Assembly (NCBI RefSeq): GCF_000337615.1
Contig: NZ_AOII01000037.1
Location: forward strand, 36,263 to 100,262
From: Natrinema pallidum DSM 3751
GTDB taxonomy: Archaea; Halobacteriota; Halobacteria; Halobacteriales; Natrialbaceae
Direction: 5' to 3'
Length of the DNA: 64,000 nt
Shown: one piece after another, positions 9,528 to 19,890 of the stretch
Layout of the letters: every line of letters begins with the position of its first letter
Numbering within the stretch: the first letter of the stretch is position 1
Translations under genes and position numbers: made by a program
The notes under the pieces: generated by a model
What the model was told of the DNA's origin: nothing
What the model saw: the letters and a program-made list of their open reading frames with translations, nothing else
The model's database searches: none

Positions 9528-10510
9528 TCGAGCCGTTTCACCCCGCTGTCGGCGAGTTCCGCGCGGAAGGCGTCTTCACAGCCCGGGGTAAAGGAGAGAG
9601 CCGTCTCGGTCTCCGGCGTCGGGTCCAACGCGGCGATACAGCCGCCCCCGCCGGCCCCAATGAGCTTCGCGCCGTACGCGCCCGCGTCGCGGGCCGCCCA
9701 GACCATCGTGTCCAGGGAGCGCGAGGAGACGCCCAGCGCCGATAGCAGCCCGTGATTGAAGTTCATCAGCCGGCCGAGTTCCTCGAGATCGCCGTCGGCA
9801 AGCGCCGCCTCGCCGTTACGCACGACATCACCGATCGCAGCGATCGTGTCGGCAGCGAACTCGTACTCGTCGCGCAGGGATCGGACCCCCGCCACTAGTT
9901 GCCCAGTATCGCCCGCACCGCCGTCGAACCCGATCACGATCGGCAGGTCCGGTGCCGCGAGCGAGCGACAGTCGTCGCCCTCGACGCGGACCGCGCCGCC
10001 GGTCGCCGAACAGAACGTGTCCGCACGCGAGGCCTGCCCGTTCTGGACCTGGTACTCCGTTCGATAGGCTCGCTCGGCGAGTTCGTCGGTCTCGAGGGTG
10101 ACGCCGAGTTCGCGGGTGGCGGCGTCGATAGCCGCCACGACGACCGCGGCCGACGACCCGAGTCCCGCACCCAGGGGGATGTCGCTCTCGATGGTCACGT
10201 CGAACCCGACCTCGTCGTTTCCGGTGACATCCCGGACCTGCTCGATCGCGCCGTCGACGTACCCCATCGCGGCGTCGAGCAGCGATTCCGAGACATCGAT
10301 GTCCGGCCCCTCGTCGGCCGACCCGTCGTACTCGACCGTGAACCCGTCCAGACTGAGATCTTCGGCGTTGACTCGGAGTTTCCCGTCGTCGCGTCGCTGT
10401 ACGCCGACCCGCGCCCGCTGTTCGATCGCACACAGGACCGTCGGCTCGCCGTAGACCACCGCGTGCTCCCCGAGTAGATACACTTTGCCGGGAGCGCTCG
10501 AAAGTGTCAT
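9524..10510 (-). CDS. mvk: Mevalonate kinase
   Basis: GHMP-family kinase (328 residues) that makes mevalonate 5-phosphate for lipid precursors. Visible motifs are the N-terminal PGKVYLLGEHAVVYG (7-21), the ATP-binding loop PLGAGLGSSAAVVV (about 112-125) and the C-terminal glycine loop KLIGAGGGGC (about 285-295). A TATA box lies 25-30 bases upstream of the ATG at 10510, in the divergent spacer shared with thiR, so this gene heads the mvk-ipk operon. Confidence 0.95.
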   Translation of the reverse strand: MTLSSAPGKVYLLGEHAVVYGEPTVLCAIEQRARVGVQRRDDGKLRVNAEDLSLDGFTVEYDGSADEGPDIDVSESLLDAAMGYVDGAIEQVRDVTGNDEVGFDVTIESDIPLGAGLGSSAAVVVAAIDAATRELGVTLETDELAERAYRTEYQVQNGQASRADTFCSATGGAVRVEGDDCRSLAAPDLPIVIGFDGGAGDTGQLVAGVRSLRDEYEFAADTIAAIGDVVRNGEAALADGDLEELGRLMNFNHGLLSALGVSSRSLDTMVWAARDAGAYGAKLIGAGGGGCIAALDPTPETETALSFTPGCEDAFRAELADSGVKRLE

Positions 10511-10534
10511 GCCCGGCCGTTCGTCCGACGATGG

Positions 10535-10540
10535 TTAATA
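10535..10540 (-). promoter_or_regulatory. TATA box of mvk-ipk
   Basis: TATTAA on the minus strand, 25-30 bases before the mvk start codon, consistent with a leaderless transcript. Confidence 0.55.
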
Positions 10541-10598
10541 GCTATCTTTGTCGCCGTCCGATGGTCATCGGGCCACCGCGGTCGAATCGGAGGCGGAC

Positions 10599-10604
10599 TT
10601 ATAT
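10599..10604 (+). promoter_or_regulatory. TATA box of thiR
   Basis: TTATAT lies 24-29 bases before the ATG at 10628, in the spacer shared with the divergent mvk promoter. Confidence 0.55.
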
Positions 10605-10627
10605 CCCTGCAGTCGAACGTCGGTCGT

Positions 10628-11554
10628 ATGTCGCTGGTCTTGCCGAGCGAACTCGTCGTCGATCGGTTCCTACCGACCGTCCGGGCAATGCTGGCCGTAC
10701 GCCTCGCGGATCTCGGGCTAACCCAACGGGAGATCGCCACCGAACTCGGCGTCACCCAGGCCGCGGTCAGCAAGTACGTCGGCAGCGACAGCGGCGGCGA
10801 CGCTCGCTTTCGCGACGATCCAGAGACCGTCGCTACCGTCGACCGCATCGCGAACGGACTGGCGGCCGGCGAGATGGATGGCTACGACGCCCTCGCCGAA
10901 CTCCTCTCGCTCGTCCGCACCCTCGAGGATCGGGGTCCGATCTGCGAACTCCACGAGGAGGAGATGCCCGAACTGCGCGGACTCGGCTGCGACCTGTGCG
11001 TTCGCGGCCTCGATTCCGACGTACGCGCCGAACGGGACGTCCTCGCGAACGTACGGACGGCTGCACGAACCCTCGCCTCGACCCCCGGGATGGCCGACTT
11101 CATCCCGAACGTCGGCACGAACGTCGGGATGTGTCTCCCCGATCCCCGCGACGAGACCGATGTCGCCGCGGTTCCCGGCCGGATCTACGCCATGGGTGGG
11201 CGGATCGAAATCCCCGCGAATCCGGAGTTCGGCGCGTCGAAACACGTCGCAACGGCGGTCCTCGCTTCGAATTCGGTCGGCTCCGACCGCCGTGCCGCGA
11301 TCAATATCGCCACCGACGACGACCTGCTCGCGGCCGCGCGGACGCTGGACATCGATCCCCTCGAGTTCGACGCCGACTACGAGGACCGCGGCGCGCACCT
11401 CCGACGCCGGTTCGCGGATCGGGGGGCGGTACCGGCCGTCGCCTACCACCGTGGGGCGTTCGGTATCGAACCCGCGACGTACGTCTTCGGTGCGACGGCC
11501 GTCGACGCCGCCGAACTGGTCGGGGACTTGCTCGAGGAAGCGTCGTCACCGTGA
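10628..11554 (+). CDS. thiR: HTH-ThiN regulator of thiamine metabolism (ThiR-like)
   Basis: A 308-residue protein with an N-terminal helix-turn-helix (about residues 28-52, LTQREIATELGVTQAAVSKY) and a C-terminal ThiN domain (about 120-300). ThiN is a thiamine-phosphate synthase fold that in HTH fusions serves as the effector-binding part of archaeal ThiR repressors. A Cys-x2-Cys pair (CDLCVRG, about 120) lies between the domains. It has its own TATA box and no thiamine gene beside it, so any targets are elsewhere. I cannot tell whether this ThiN domain is also catalytic. Confidence 0.85.
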   Translation: MSLVLPSELVVDRFLPTVRAMLAVRLADLGLTQREIATELGVTQAAVSKYVGSDSGGDARFRDDPETVATVDRIANGLAAGEMDGYDALAELLSLVRTLEDRGPICELHEEEMPELRGLGCDLCVRGLDSDVRAERDVLANVRTAARTLASTPGMADFIPNVGTNVGMCLPDPRDETDVAAVPGRIYAMGGRIEIPANPEFGASKHVATAVLASNSVGSDRRAAINIATDDDLLAAARTLDIDPLEFDADYEDRGAHLRRRFADRGAVPAVAYHRGAFGIEPATYVFGATAVDAAELVGDLLEEASSP

Positions 11555-11834
11555 CGACGCCGTGTCACCGGTCTCCCGCACTTCACCTGCTCGCGGTTCG
11601 ATCGAACGCGCGTCAACCCGCTCCCACCGGTTACGACCGCTCGCTCACGCGAGAGTGAACTGAGTCCCGACCCGACCGCGGCGGGTCGCGCCCCGACTCC
11701 CGTGTGAGAGCAGGGGTCGCTAGCGATTCCGTCGCTGCCGCTTATACTGGGGTACGGATGTGATCACCCGTTGTTGTCGCGTCGCTACGCGGTGCAGGGG
11801 TACGAGAAAACGAACAGTGTCGACCGCGACCGAA

Positions 11835-12644
11835 TTAGACGCCGCTCTCGAAGTCCTCGAGCGAGTAGGACGGCTCGGCACCGCGTCGATCGAGAACCTC
11901 GTTGGCGAGCAGCCAGTAGACGACCGAGAGGGCCTTGCGACCCTTGTTGTTCGTCGGGACGACCAGGTCGACGTTACTGACTTGGTTGTTCGAGTCACAC
12001 ATTGCGATGACCGGAATCCCGACCGTGATGGCCTCCTTGACGGCCTGGGCGTCGCCGATCGGGTCGGTGACGACGAGGACGTCCGGTTCGATGTAGCCGT
12101 CGTACTTGGGATTGGTCAGCGTGCCCGGGATGAAACGACCGGTGCGGGCGCGAGCGCCGACTGCCTCGGCGAACTTCTCCGCCGGGAACCGACCGTACTG
12201 GCGGCTCGAGGTGACCAGGATCTGCTCGGGGTCGTAGTTGGCGAGGAAGTCCGCGGCCGTGCGGATACGGCCGTCGGTCTTCGAGATGTCGAGCACGTAG
12301 AGCCCGTCGGTTCGGACGCGGTGGATAAACCGGTCCATGTCCGAGGTCTTCTGCTGGGTCCCGATGTGGACACCAGCACCGAGGTAGTCCTCGACGGGGA
12401 TGAGGAGGTCCGCCTCCTCGTCGGGCATGACGTCGTCGTCGAGGGTCGGACCGGCGTCCTCCTCGTCGGCGTCGTCGGCTTGTTCGGCGTCGGCCGCGGG
12501 TGCTCCCTCGGCGTCGGCGGACTGTTCGTCTACTGGCTCGACGTCGTCGGCGTCGGCGGCGGGGCCAGCCCCTTCGGCTGGCTCCTCGTCGATCGCCTCC
12601 TCGGCGGCGTCGAGCTCTTCCTGGGTTGCGTCGTTCTCTGTCAT
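11835..12644 (-). CDS. rps2: 30S ribosomal protein S2
   Basis: Universal small-subunit protein, 269 residues. The first 70 or so residues are an acidic alanine/aspartate/glutamate-rich extension typical of haloarchaeal S2. The conserved core starts near [18 protein letters not shown] and includes [23 protein letters not shown] sequence and [12 protein letters not shown]. The start overlaps the enolase stop by four bases. It is the last gene of the run that begins upstream with tRNA-Leu and L18e. Confidence 0.97.
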   Translation of the reverse strand: MTENDATQEELDAAEEAIDEEPAEGAGPAADADDVEPVDEQSADAEGAPAADAEQADDADEEDAGPTLDDDVMPDEEADLLIPVEDYLGAGVHIGTQQKTSDMDRFIHRVRTDGLYVLDISKTDGRIRTAADFLANYDPEQILVTSSRQYGRFPAEKFAEAVGARARTGRFIPGTLTNPKYDGYIEPDVLVVTDPIGDAQAVKEAITVGIPVIAMCDSNNQVSNVDLVVPTNNKGRKALSVVYWLLANEVLDRRGAEPSYSLEDFESGV

Positions 12645-13846
12645 GTCGCGTCGTCTGCGATTCGAATAAGCTCGTTGAGCTTTGCGGTTCGCTCGCCGCC
12701 GACGGCACCCGTCTTGATGAAGGGGGCGTCGGTCGCAACGGCGAGGTGTGCGATCGTCGCGTCTTCGGTCTCGCCCGACCGGTGGGAGACGACCGAGTCG
12801 TAGCCGTTCTCCGTCGCGAGTTCGATCGCGTCGAAGGCGTCCGACAGCGTCCCGATCTGGTTTGGCTTGATCAGGATGCTGTTGGCCGCGCCGCGATCGA
12901 TACCCTCGATGAGCCGATCGGTGTTGGTGACGAACAGGTCGTCGCCACAGATCAGCGTCTGGTCACCGACCTCGTCGGTGAGGTCGGCGAAGGCGTCGTA
13001 GTCGTCCTCGTCGAGCGGGTCCTCGACGTAGACGAGGTCGTACTCCTCGACCAGATCCGCGATGTAGGCGATCTGTTCCTCGGTGTCGCGGCTCCGGTCG
13101 CTGTACTCGTACGTTTCCGAGTCGGAATCGTACAACTCGGCACCGGCGACGTCCAGCCCGAAGCCGATGTTGAAACCGACCTCGTCCTGAACCATCGAGA
13201 CCGCCTCGGCGACGATTTCGAAGGCCTCGCCGTCGTCGATCGACGGTGCCCACGCGCCCTCGTCGCCCTTGCCACAGGGAACGTCGCGTTCCTCGAGCAG
13301 GTCGGCGACGGCGGCGTGGACGGCTGCGTTTGCGAAGACGGCGTCAGCGACGCTGGGTGCGCCGACGGGTGCGGCCAGGAACTCCTGAATGTCGGTCGCG
13401 TCGGCGGCGTGTTCGCCGCCGCCGACGACGTTGCCGAGGGGAATCGGGAAGCCGTCGCCGCGGAACGTCCCGCCGAGGTGCTGGAACAGCGGGGCACCAA
13501 GCACGTCGGCACCGGCCTTCGCGGCGGCCATCGAGATCGCGACCGCGCTGTTGGCACCGATCTCCGAGAAGTCGTCGGTTCCGTCGGCGGCGTGGAGCGC
13601 GGCGTCGACGTCGCGCTGATTGCCGGCGTAGACCTCGCCGACGAGTCGGGGAACGGCGTGTTCCCGAGCCGCGGCGATAGCCTCGCTCGGCGGCCGCTCG
13701 ACGGCCTCGTACTCGCCGGTGCTGGCACCGCTGGGTGCCGCGGCGCGACCGAAGCCGCCGCTTTCGGTCACGACATCGGCCTCGACCGTCGGATTCCCTC
13801 GCGAGTCGAGGATTCGACGGAGCCGGATGTCGGTGATGAGCGTCAT
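12641..13846 (-). CDS. eno: Enolase
   Basis: Converts 2-phosphoglycerate to phosphoenolpyruvate. The 401-residue protein shows the enolase N-terminus ([12 protein letters not shown] near 11), the [12 protein letters not shown] loop, metal ligands in [12 protein letters not shown] and CGDDLFVTN, and the catalytic lysine/histidine region [10 protein letters not shown] and [11 protein letters not shown]. The ATG at 13846 overlaps the RpoK stop by four bases. The long upstream open frame is a read-through of unrelated sequence. Placement of enolase between RpoK and S2 is conserved in archaea. Confidence 0.97.
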   Translation of the reverse strand: MTLITDIRLRRILDSRGNPTVEADVVTESGGFGRAAAPSGASTGEYEAVERPPSEAIAAAREHAVPRLVGEVYAGNQRDVDAALHAADGTDDFSEIGANSAVAISMAAAKAGADVLGAPLFQHLGGTFRGDGFPIPLGNVVGGGEHAADATDIQEFLAAPVGAPSVADAVFANAAVHAAVADLLEERDVPCGKGDEGAWAPSIDDGEAFEIVAEAVSMVQDEVGFNIGFGLDVAGAELYDSDSETYEYSDRSRDTEEQIAYIADLVEEYDLVYVEDPLDEDDYDAFADLTDEVGDQTLICGDDLFVTNTDRLIEGIDRGAANSILIKPNQIGTLSDAFDAIELATENGYDSVVSHRSGETEDATIAHLAVATDAPFIKTGAVGGERTAKLNELIRIADDAT

Positions 13847-14028
13847 TTCCGGTCGTACCCCCGCTTGACGGTAAACGGCAGCACGCCGGCGTCGTACTCC
13901 TCGGCGGCGATGAGGATCGGTTGGGTCTGCTCCGTCTCGATCAACACCGGCGCGCCGTAGGATACCTGCAGCGCTCGCGCGCCGAGGATGCGTGCCTTCT
14001 CGTAGCGGTTGTGCTGTTGTTGTTGCAT
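13843..14028 (-). CDS. rpoK: DNA-directed RNA polymerase subunit K (Rpb6 homologue)
   Basis: A small assembly subunit of archaeal RNA polymerase. The 61 residues include the Rpb6 core [17 protein letters not shown] and end in VKRGYDRK. It starts two bases after the RpoN stop and overlaps enolase by four bases. The short glutamine-rich start ([10 protein letters not shown]) replaces the long acidic tail of eukaryotic Rpb6. Confidence 0.95.
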   Translation of the reverse strand: MQQQQHNRYEKARILGARALQVSYGAPVLIETEQTQPILIAAEEYDAGVLPFTVKRGYDRK

Positions 14029-14030
14029 TG

Positions 14031-14225
14031 TTACTGGTACGGGGAGACGACGTCGACCAGGTCCTTGTGACTGACGAGCATGCGCCGACAGCAGTAGCGG
14101 TCGACGCCGAGTTCGTCGAGCACCTCCTCGGGGTCCTCGTCGCCTTCGTTCGCTCGCTCGTCGAACTCCTCCCAGTGTTCGGCGACGACGTTACCACAGG
14201 TGAAACACCGGACCGGTACCATCAT
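14031..14225 (-). CDS. rpoN: DNA-directed RNA polymerase subunit N (Rpb10 homologue)
   Basis: A 64-residue zinc-binding subunit of RNA polymerase. The diagnostic atypical zinc motif is present: CFTCGNV at residues 7-13 and the paired cysteines in RYCCRRML. Two consecutive ATG codons (14225 and 14222) are both possible starts. It lies in the S9-RpoN-RpoK order usual in archaea. Confidence 0.96.
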   Translation of the reverse strand: MMVPVRCFTCGNVVAEHWEEFDERANEGDEDPEEVLDELGVDRYCCRRMLVSHKDLVDVVSPYQ

Positions 14226-14237
14226 GCGTGGATCACC

Positions 14238-14636
14238 TCAGCGGTAGGACTTCTGGTAGCGTGCCCGAGCGCCCGGGCCACCCCATTTCTTCGGTTCGGA
14301 CTGGCGAACGTCGTTGACCAGCAGCGAGCGGTCGAACTCCATGAACGCGTCGCGGAGTTCGGCGTCGTTCGAGTGCTGGACGATCCCGCGTGCGATCGCG
14401 GTCCGAACGGCGTCTGCCTGGCCGCTGATGCCGCCACCCTCGACACGGACATCGATGTCCATCTCGCCGCGCAGGTCATCGCCGACGATGCGGAACGGCT
14501 CAAGCATCTTGAGCCGGGACATCTCCGGTTCGACCAACTCGACGGGTTGGGAATTGATTCGAACGCGACCCTCGCCTTCGCGCACCGTGGCGCGAGCGAC
14601 GGCTGTCTTTTTCTTGCCACTCGTATTGGTTACCAT
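14238..14636 (-). CDS. rps9: 30S ribosomal protein S9
   Basis: The 132-residue small-subunit protein begins with [17 protein letters not shown] and ends with [17 protein letters not shown], the conserved basic tail that reaches the decoding centre. It overlaps the L13 stop region by seven bases and precedes RpoN. Confidence 0.97.
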   Translation of the reverse strand: MVTNTSGKKKTAVARATVREGEGRVRINSQPVELVEPEMSRLKMLEPFRIVGDDLRGEMDIDVRVEGGGISGQADAVRTAIARGIVQHSNDAELRDAFMEFDRSLLVNDVRQSEPKKWGGPGARARYQKSYR

Positions 14637-15079
14637 GTGACGTTAGCACCTAACTGTTCGGACACTTCGTGTAGGTGGACGAAGCGGATGTTCGACAGGC
14701 GATCCAGCGACGTTCCCTCGAGTACGTCCGACTCGTGGTCGTCGTCGCCCTCGTAGGGGTTGCCGACGTAGACGCGGACGTTGTCGAGTGCCTCGCGGCC
14801 ACGGGGTTTCTTGTACGGCAGCATCCCGCGAACGGAGCGCTTGAAGATCGTGTCCGGTCGCTTGGGGTAGTACGGTCCGCGGTCCGAACCCAGTTCCAGC
14901 CGCGTGCGGTACGTCTCGAAGATGTCTTCTTTGTCGCCGGTGATGACTGCGTCCTCTGCGTTGACGATCGCGACGCGGTCGCCGTCCAGCGCGCGCTGGG
15001 CGACCTCGCTTGCGACGCGACCGAGGATACAGTCACCGGCATCGACGACGAGATCTGCGTCGAACTCTGCGAGACTCAT
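14630..15079 (-). CDS. rpl13: 50S ribosomal protein L13
   Basis: A 149-residue large-subunit protein. The conserved core [16 protein letters not shown] lies near residue 11, followed by [12 protein letters not shown] and the central [16 protein letters not shown] segment. It overlaps L18e by four bases and S9 by seven, indicating a tightly coupled operon. Confidence 0.97.
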   Translation of the reverse strand: MSLAEFDADLVVDAGDCILGRVASEVAQRALDGDRVAIVNAEDAVITGDKEDIFETYRTRLELGSDRGPYYPKRPDTIFKRSVRGMLPYKKPRGREALDNVRVYVGNPYEGDDDHESDVLEGTSLDRLSNIRFVHLHEVSEQLGANVTW

Positions 15080-15429
15080 CGGATCACCCGGACGTTTGCC
15101 CCTTCGGGGTTCTCTTCGAGCGCTTGCTCGAGCGGTACCGGTTCGCCGACCTGATCGATCTTCGTCTCCGCGGACGAAGAGAAGTTGACGGCGGCGACGG
15201 TAACGTTCTTCTGTAGTGCGCCGGAGCCCAGCACTTTGCCGGGAACGACGACAGTCTCTTCTTCGCGTGCGTATCGCTCGATGCGGCCCAGGTTTACCTC
15301 AGCGTGGGTGCGCCGGGGCTTCTCGAGTCGATCCGCAACGTCTCGCCAGACGTCGGCGTCCGCTTCGCGGGACGTCGACTTCAGCTCGGCGATAAGATCG
15401 TTGAGCCTCGGATTAGTCTTGCTACTCAT
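15076..15429 (-). CDS. rpl18e: 50S ribosomal protein L18e
   Basis: A 117-residue archaeal/eukaryotic-type large-subunit protein: [17 protein letters not shown] at the start, [12 protein letters not shown] and [16 protein letters not shown] in the core. It is the first protein gene after tRNA-Leu and overlaps L13 by four bases. Confidence 0.96.
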   Translation of the reverse strand: MSSKTNPRLNDLIAELKSTSREADADVWRDVADRLEKPRRTHAEVNLGRIERYAREEETVVVPGKVLGSGALQKNVTVAAVNFSSSAETKIDQVGEPVPLEQALEENPEGANVRVIR

Positions 15430-15583
15430 TGGTATCCTCCAACTGCTAACTGATCGGCGACGCGAGGAACCGCGCCGTCGACTGTGGAATCGAAATTGTT
15501 GTACTGCCGAACGGGCCGTGTCGTGAACCGGTCGGATACTGCCCGACCGCTTCCTGACTGTCGTTCGGTCGTAGAGAAGTGAT

Positions 15584-15667
15584 GCAGGGAGCAGGATTTG
15601 AACCTGCGGACTCCTACGAGACAGCGCCCTGAACGCTGCGCCGTTGGCCTGACTTGGCTATCCCTGC
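15584..15667 (-). tRNA. tRNA-Leu (anticodon CAG)
   Basis: An 84-base type II tRNA. The acceptor arms GCAGGGA (15661-15667) and TCCCTGC (15584-15590) pair perfectly. The anticodon loop TTCAGGG gives CAG, reading CUG leucine codons. A long variable arm and a GGTTCAAATCC T-arm are visible. CCA is not encoded. It lies upstream of L18e and is probably processed from the same transcript. Confidence 0.95.
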
Positions 15668-15796
15668 TCGCACTTCCGTCTACCCGTCGCCCCTTCAAAC
15701 CCCTTTCGATTCCGTCGGACGCGCGATCGCCGGTCTCGTCGTTCACGGCGTCGGCGAGCGGCGCGTCCTGCGTGGGTTTGGGGCGTCGGTTCATAT

Positions 15797-16546
15797 CTAC
15801 AGCTGTACTGCGTCTTCGAGTTCGGTCGCGCGTTCCGCGATCGTGTCCGCGGCCCGCGTGACGAGTTCCTCAATGGGGAACGAGCCGTCGGTTTCGACGT
15901 GGAAGACGAAGGCGTTCGGCACGTCCTCGATCCGGACCTCCTTGCCCGGATACCGGTTCGAGAGGTCGTGATCGAACTCGCTCGTGGACACGAGTTCGCC
16001 GTCGTCTTCGATGACGCCGCGGATGATCCGACGCTCCTCGTCCTCGAACTCCGGCAGGTCACCCTCAACCTCCACGCGCTGGAGGTGTCGGTAGCCGACC
16101 GCGACCCCGCCCTGATGTTTGGCGTGGTCTTTCCCGCGGTCGATGACGGCGTCGGCCTCGGCCTCGAGACGCTGGCCGTCCTTGAGTTCGATGATCGGGA
16201 CGTTCTCGTCGGCGGGTTGGACGAGATCGTCGCTGGAAACGAGGTCGCCGGAGTACGCGGTGGCCGGCCCTTCGACGTCGATCGAGAGCGTGACGGTCTC
16301 GTCCTCGCCGAACTCGCCGACCGGCGGCGTCGTCAGTGGGACGAGGCCGAGTCGCAAGGCGAGTTGCTCGTCGAACATGACCGACGAGTTCTCGACGAAC
16401 CGGACGGTATCGATCGCCATCGTCGGTACGTCGGCGACCATCGCTCGACGAATACCGTTGGCGAACCCGGGTGTCACGCCGCGAACGAGGAACCGTGCCT
16501 CACGATCCTCGCGTTCGACGAACTCGACGTCGTACTCTGTACTCAT
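15797..16546 (-). CDS. rpoD: DNA-directed RNA polymerase subunit D (Rpb3 homologue)
   Basis: An assembly-platform subunit (249 residues) with the alpha-like dimerisation motif near the start ([20 protein letters not shown]) and the FEV-like C-terminal helix. The sequence contains no cysteine, so it cannot hold the iron-sulphur cluster found in RpoD of many other archaea. The gene follows S11 by a few bases, in the archaeal S13-S4-S11-RpoD operon. Confidence 0.96.
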   Translation of the reverse strand: MSTEYDVEFVEREDREARFLVRGVTPGFANGIRRAMVADVPTMAIDTVRFVENSSVMFDEQLALRLGLVPLTTPPVGEFGEDETVTLSIDVEGPATAYSGDLVSSDDLVQPADENVPIIELKDGQRLEAEADAVIDRGKDHAKHQGGVAVGYRHLQRVEVEGDLPEFEDEERRIIRGVIEDDGELVSTSEFDHDLSNRYPGKEVRIEDVPNAFVFHVETDGSFPIEELVTRAADTIAERATELEDAVQL

Positions 16547-16549
16547 GAT

Positions 16550-16939
16550 CTAGTAGCCGCCCTTCCCTTTGGGAGCGCGCGATCCGTCGTGTGGGATCGG
16601 CGTGACGTCCTCGATGCGCCCGATCTCGATGCCCGAGCGGGCGAGCGCACGAATCGTCGCCTGTGCGCCCGGACCGGGGGACTTCTGAAGGTTGCCACCG
16701 GGGCCGCGCACGTGAACGTGCAGGCCCGTGATGCCGGCCGCTTTGACCTCTTCGGCGACGGACTCGGCCATCTGCATGGCCGCGTACGGCGACGCCTCGT
16801 CGCGGTTCTGCTTGACCGCCGTCCCACCGGAGGACTTGGCGATCGTCTCCGCGCCCGTGAGGTCGGTCACGGTCATGACGGTGTTGTTGAACGATGCGTG
16901 TACGTGGGCAATGCCCCATTTTTCGTCGTCCTGACTCAT
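16550..16939 (-). CDS. rps11: 30S ribosomal protein S11
   Basis: A 129-residue small-subunit protein: [20 protein letters not shown] near residue 8, VHVRGPGGN in the middle, and the conserved basic C-terminus [18 protein letters not shown]. The ATG at 16939 lies two bases after the S4 stop. The much longer open frame upstream is an overlap with S4. Confidence 0.97.
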   Translation of the reverse strand: MSQDDEKWGIAHVHASFNNTVMTVTDLTGAETIAKSSGGTAVKQNRDEASPYAAMQMAESVAEEVKAAGITGLHVHVRGPGGNLQKSPGPGAQATIRALARSGIEIGRIEDVTPIPHDGSRAPKGKGGY

Positions 16940-16940
16940 G

Positions 16941-17462
16941 TTACTGACCCTCCGCGCGTTCGGGGTGGAGGTCGTCCGCGAGCGGGCTGTTCTCGTCGAA
17001 GGCCACCAGGTCCTCCTCGTCGATGTCGACGACGTAGGAGGGAACGAGGTGGCGCTGCCCGTCGACCACGATGTGGCCGTGCGTGATGAACTGCCGAGCC
17101 TGCTGGGCCGTGTTTGCCAGCCCGTTGCGGTAGACGACCGTCTGCAGTCGGCGCTCGAGGATGTCTTCGATCTCGAGCGACAGGATGTCGCCGAGTTCGT
17201 CGGTTTCGTCGAGGATGCCGACACGTTTGAGCCGACCGAGGAACTCCTCGGAGCGGCGGACGACGGTGTCGTCGTCCTGGGCCTGGCCGAGCAGTTCGCG
17301 GGCCTCGCGCCGGTAGGAGCGAAGCTCGGACTGGGCACGCCAGAGCTCTTCCTTGTTGGAGAGCCCGTAGCGGTCGACGAGGGAGTGTTCGGAGGCAATG
17401 CGTTCACCCTGGTAGGGGTGGTTCGGCGTCTCGTATTGCTTGGTGTCAGTGCCGAGTGGCAT
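16941..17462 (-). CDS. rps4: 30S ribosomal protein S4
   Basis: A 173-residue archaeal-type S4 (S9e) with an S4 RNA-binding domain at about 105-160 ([20 protein letters not shown] and [11 protein letters not shown]). It begins [20 protein letters not shown], typical of haloarchaea, and overlaps the S13 stop by one base. Confidence 0.97.
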   Translation of the reverse strand: MPLGTDTKQYETPNHPYQGERIASEHSLVDRYGLSNKEELWRAQSELRSYRREARELLGQAQDDDTVVRRSEEFLGRLKRVGILDETDELGDILSLEIEDILERRLQTVVYRNGLANTAQQARQFITHGHIVVDGQRHLVPSYVVDIDEEDLVAFDENSPLADDLHPERAEGQ

Positions 17463-17986
17463 TATTCACCCTCGCCCTCTTCTTCGGCGGCCTCTTCGGC
17501 CTGTTCTTCGCGGATCTCTTCGACATTGACTCCGATGGTGCCCTCCGTACGACCGGTGGACTTGGTTCGCTGACCGCGAACCTTCTGGCCGCGCTTGTGG
17601 CGCGTGCCCTTGTAGGAGTCGATCATCTTCATCCGGTTGATGTCGTGCTGTCGAGTCAACTGGAGATCGTTGCCGATCTCGTGGGTCGTTTCGCCGCTGT
17701 AGAAGTCGTCCTGACGGTTGTTGAGCCAGTCCGGGACTTCGTCGGCGTAGTTCTCGACGACTTCGATGACGCCATCGATGACGTCGTCGTCGAGCCGGCC
17801 GAACGTCGCCGTTCGGTCGACACCCGCTTCCTCGGCGATGAGTCGGGCGGTTCGGCGACCGATCCCGTTCATCTCCGAGAGCGAGCGCTCGACGGACTTC
17901 GTCCCATCGAGGTCGGTTTGCCCGATGCGGACGAAGTATCGAAGATCTTCGTCGTCTTCTTGTTCTTGAGGTTCTTCGGCGCTCAT
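17462..17986 (-). CDS. rps13: 30S ribosomal protein S13
   Basis: A 174-residue small-subunit protein. An acidic haloarchaeal N-terminus is followed by [13 protein letters not shown] and the helix-two-turn-helix [16 protein letters not shown], then [18 protein letters not shown] and a glutamate-rich tail. It is the first protein gene downstream of tRNA-Ser. Confidence 0.97.
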   Translation of the reverse strand: MSAEEPQEQEDDEDLRYFVRIGQTDLDGTKSVERSLSEMNGIGRRTARLIAEEAGVDRTATFGRLDDDVIDGVIEVVENYADEVPDWLNNRQDDFYSGETTHEIGNDLQLTRQHDINRMKMIDSYKGTRHKRGQKVRGQRTKSTGRTEGTIGVNVEEIREEQAEEAAEEEGEGE

Positions 17987-18058
17987 GTGTCGTGTATCTG
18001 TGTCTGGTCTGCCTGCGTTGCAAATGACTGGCGGGAAAACGCCAGCGAAGTGTCCGAC

Positions 18059-18140
18059 GTTGTGGCGGGGATTCGAACCCCGGAGGCTTGACGCCACATG
18101 GTTAGCAACCATGCGCCTTGGGCCGCTTGGCTACCACAAC
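18059..18140 (-). tRNA. tRNA-Ser (anticodon GCT)
   Basis: An 82-base type II tRNA with perfect acceptor arms GTTGTGG (18134-18140) and CCACAAC (18059-18065), anticodon loop TTGCTAA giving GCT for AGC/AGU serine codons, a long variable arm and a GGTTCGAATCC T-arm. CCA is not encoded. It precedes the S13-S4-S11-RpoD operon. Confidence 0.95.
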
Positions 18141-18218
18141 ACCGTTCGTCTATCATCGCCCTCCCGGACTCGGGGATCGCTCCCCTGCACGTATTGCACC
18201 CGAACGTACCCCCGTCTA

Positions 18219-18229
18219 CTACTTAAGGG
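18219..18229 (-). promoter_or_regulatory. Probable TATA box upstream of tRNA-Ser and the S13 operon
   Basis: CCCTTAAGTAG on the minus strand, about 80-90 bases upstream of the tRNA 5' end, which would give a leader removed by processing. It is the clearest AT-rich site in this spacer. Confidence 0.4.
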
Positions 18230-18324
18230 CAACGAAAGGGCGCGACGGCTCGTGTGCCCCTCTCACCCGCGTCACTCCGCTCGCGTCGACGAACGACTGG
18301 ACGACGGCTGCGGCCGCGGCGGTG

Positions 18325-19344
18325 CTACGCGCCGGCGTACTCTTCGATGTACTTCTCGTTGATCTCCCACTGGCCGTCGTCGTTTTGGACCATGTACTCC
18401 CCGTAGTAGGGGACTCGATCGGCGACGGTCTCGCGGAACGCCTCGCGGATCTCCGGTTTCGTCATCTCACCCATCGACTTGAGGTCGTCGTTACGGTTGA
18501 GACAGCCCTTGAGGTAACCCTCGTGGGTGACCCGAACGCGGTGACAGTTCGCACAGAAGGTGGGGTTCTCGACGGGATCGACGATTTCGACCATTCCGGA
18601 CGAGTTCGACGAGGCGTCGCTCGCCTCGCCGTCGTCGGCTGCGCTCCCGCCGACCCAGTACCGTTTCCGGTCGTGCATCTCGCGATGTTCGATCTCGGTG
18701 GCCCGCTCGGCCAGCCAGTCGTGGACGCGCTGGATGTCGATGTTCCACTCGGGCTTGCCCGTCAGTTCGGGCATGTACTCGATCAACTGCAACTGGAGTC
18801 CGTCGTTGTCCGCGACGTGATCGACCATCTCCGGTACGTACCCTGCCGTGTGCTCGAAGACGACCATGTTGAGTTTGACCGGGTCGAGTCCCGCGTCCAG
18901 CGCCGCTTCGACGCCCTCGAGCACTTTCTCGTAGGCCCCGCTTTTCGTCACGGCGGCGAAGTCCGCCGGGTCGAGCGCGTCCTGGGAGACGTTGACCCGC
19001 TCGAGGCCGGCGTCGACGAGCTCCTCGGCGCGGCCGGGGAGGAACGTCCCGTTCGTGGTCAGCGAGACTTCCATCCGATCCGGGGTGCGCTCGATGATCT
19101 CCGCTAAATCCTGCCGGAGCATGGGTTCCCCGCCGGTGAACTTGACCGCGTCGACGCCGAACTCGGCGGCGACCTCGAGAAACCGGACGACGTCGTCGGT
19201 CGACATCTCGTCGTCCTGTGGGTCCATCGGTCCGCGAGTGTCCCCCAGCCCCTCGTTGTGACAGTAGACGCAGTCGAAATTACACCGATCGGTGAGGGAG
19301 ACGCGCACCCCGGTGACCTCCCGTCCGAACTCGTCGGTGAGCAT
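18325..19344 (-). CDS. moaA: GTP 3',8-cyclase MoaA (molybdenum cofactor biosynthesis)
   Basis: Radical SAM enzyme that starts molybdopterin synthesis from GTP. The 339-residue protein has the N-terminal cluster motif CNFDCVYC (about 22-29), the GGEPMLR motif, and a second C-terminal cluster motif [10 protein letters not shown] followed by a third cysteine in LKGCLNR. The ATG at 19344 ([20 protein letters not shown]) is the standard start; the upstream extension reads as non-coding. An acidic serine-rich insert near 255-270 is a halophile embellishment. No other moa gene is adjacent. Confidence 0.95.
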   Translation of the reverse strand: MLTDEFGREVTGVRVSLTDRCNFDCVYCHNEGLGDTRGPMDPQDDEMSTDDVVRFLEVAAEFGVDAVKFTGGEPMLRQDLAEIIERTPDRMEVSLTTNGTFLPGRAEELVDAGLERVNVSQDALDPADFAAVTKSGAYEKVLEGVEAALDAGLDPVKLNMVVFEHTAGYVPEMVDHVADNDGLQLQLIEYMPELTGKPEWNIDIQRVHDWLAERATEIEHREMHDRKRYWVGGSAADDGEASDASSNSSGMVEIVDPVENPTFCANCHRVRVTHEGYLKGCLNRNDDLKSMGEMTKPEIREAFRETVADRVPYYGEYMVQNDDGQWEINEKYIEEYAGA

Positions 19345-19552
19345 GCGTCCGAGTTGCAGACGGATCCGCTTAAACACGCCGGGAATTCCGACGCCGCGTA
19401 ACCGATTTCGGTTTGCAGACCCTGTCAACCCGCTATGATGAGTGCCGACGCCGGTCGCCGTGCCGCCAGTGTCGAACGGCGGATCGATCGTGGCATCGGT
19501 TCGTGCACTGATCGGCGGAAGAGCTACCACGCTCGCGCTCGAACCGCGGGCC

Positions 19553-19762
19553 ATGGACGAGGACATGCTCGCGGACCAGCGACGGCTGGTCGAACTCGTC
19601 GAGGCGGAGGGATGGGACGTGACCGACCTCGAGATCTCGGCCTACGATAGCCCGTGGGCCGACGAGGATGACCCCGAGGCAACGGTGACGATCACCGCGC
19701 GGAAACCCTACGAGAACGAGGGCGACGATGAGGACGAGGACAGTCCGTACCGGCTGAAGTGA
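19553..19762 (+). CDS. Small acidic hypothetical protein (69 aa)
   Basis: A 69-residue strongly acidic protein beginning [20 protein letters not shown] and ending [11 protein letters not shown], with a predicted alpha-beta-beta pattern (helix 3-20, strands around 22-30 and 43-50). The ATG at 19553 begins halophile-like coding composition; the open stretch back to 19442 does not look coding. It is divergent from moaA and convergent with rtcB. I do not recognise the family. Confidence 0.6.
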   Translation: MDEDMLADQRRLVELVEAEGWDVTDLEISAYDSPWADEDDPEATVTITARKPYENEGDDEDEDSPYRLK

Positions 19763-19890
19763 ACGCAAGCCCGACGATCGGTTTCGCTCTTCGAGTTCGT
19801 CGGCCGTCTTCTCGCTCTTTCGTGCTTCTTCGCGAAGGGCCTCGAGCGGGTCGATAGGAGTGCGATGGGAAAATAGCGGATCGTTCCCAA

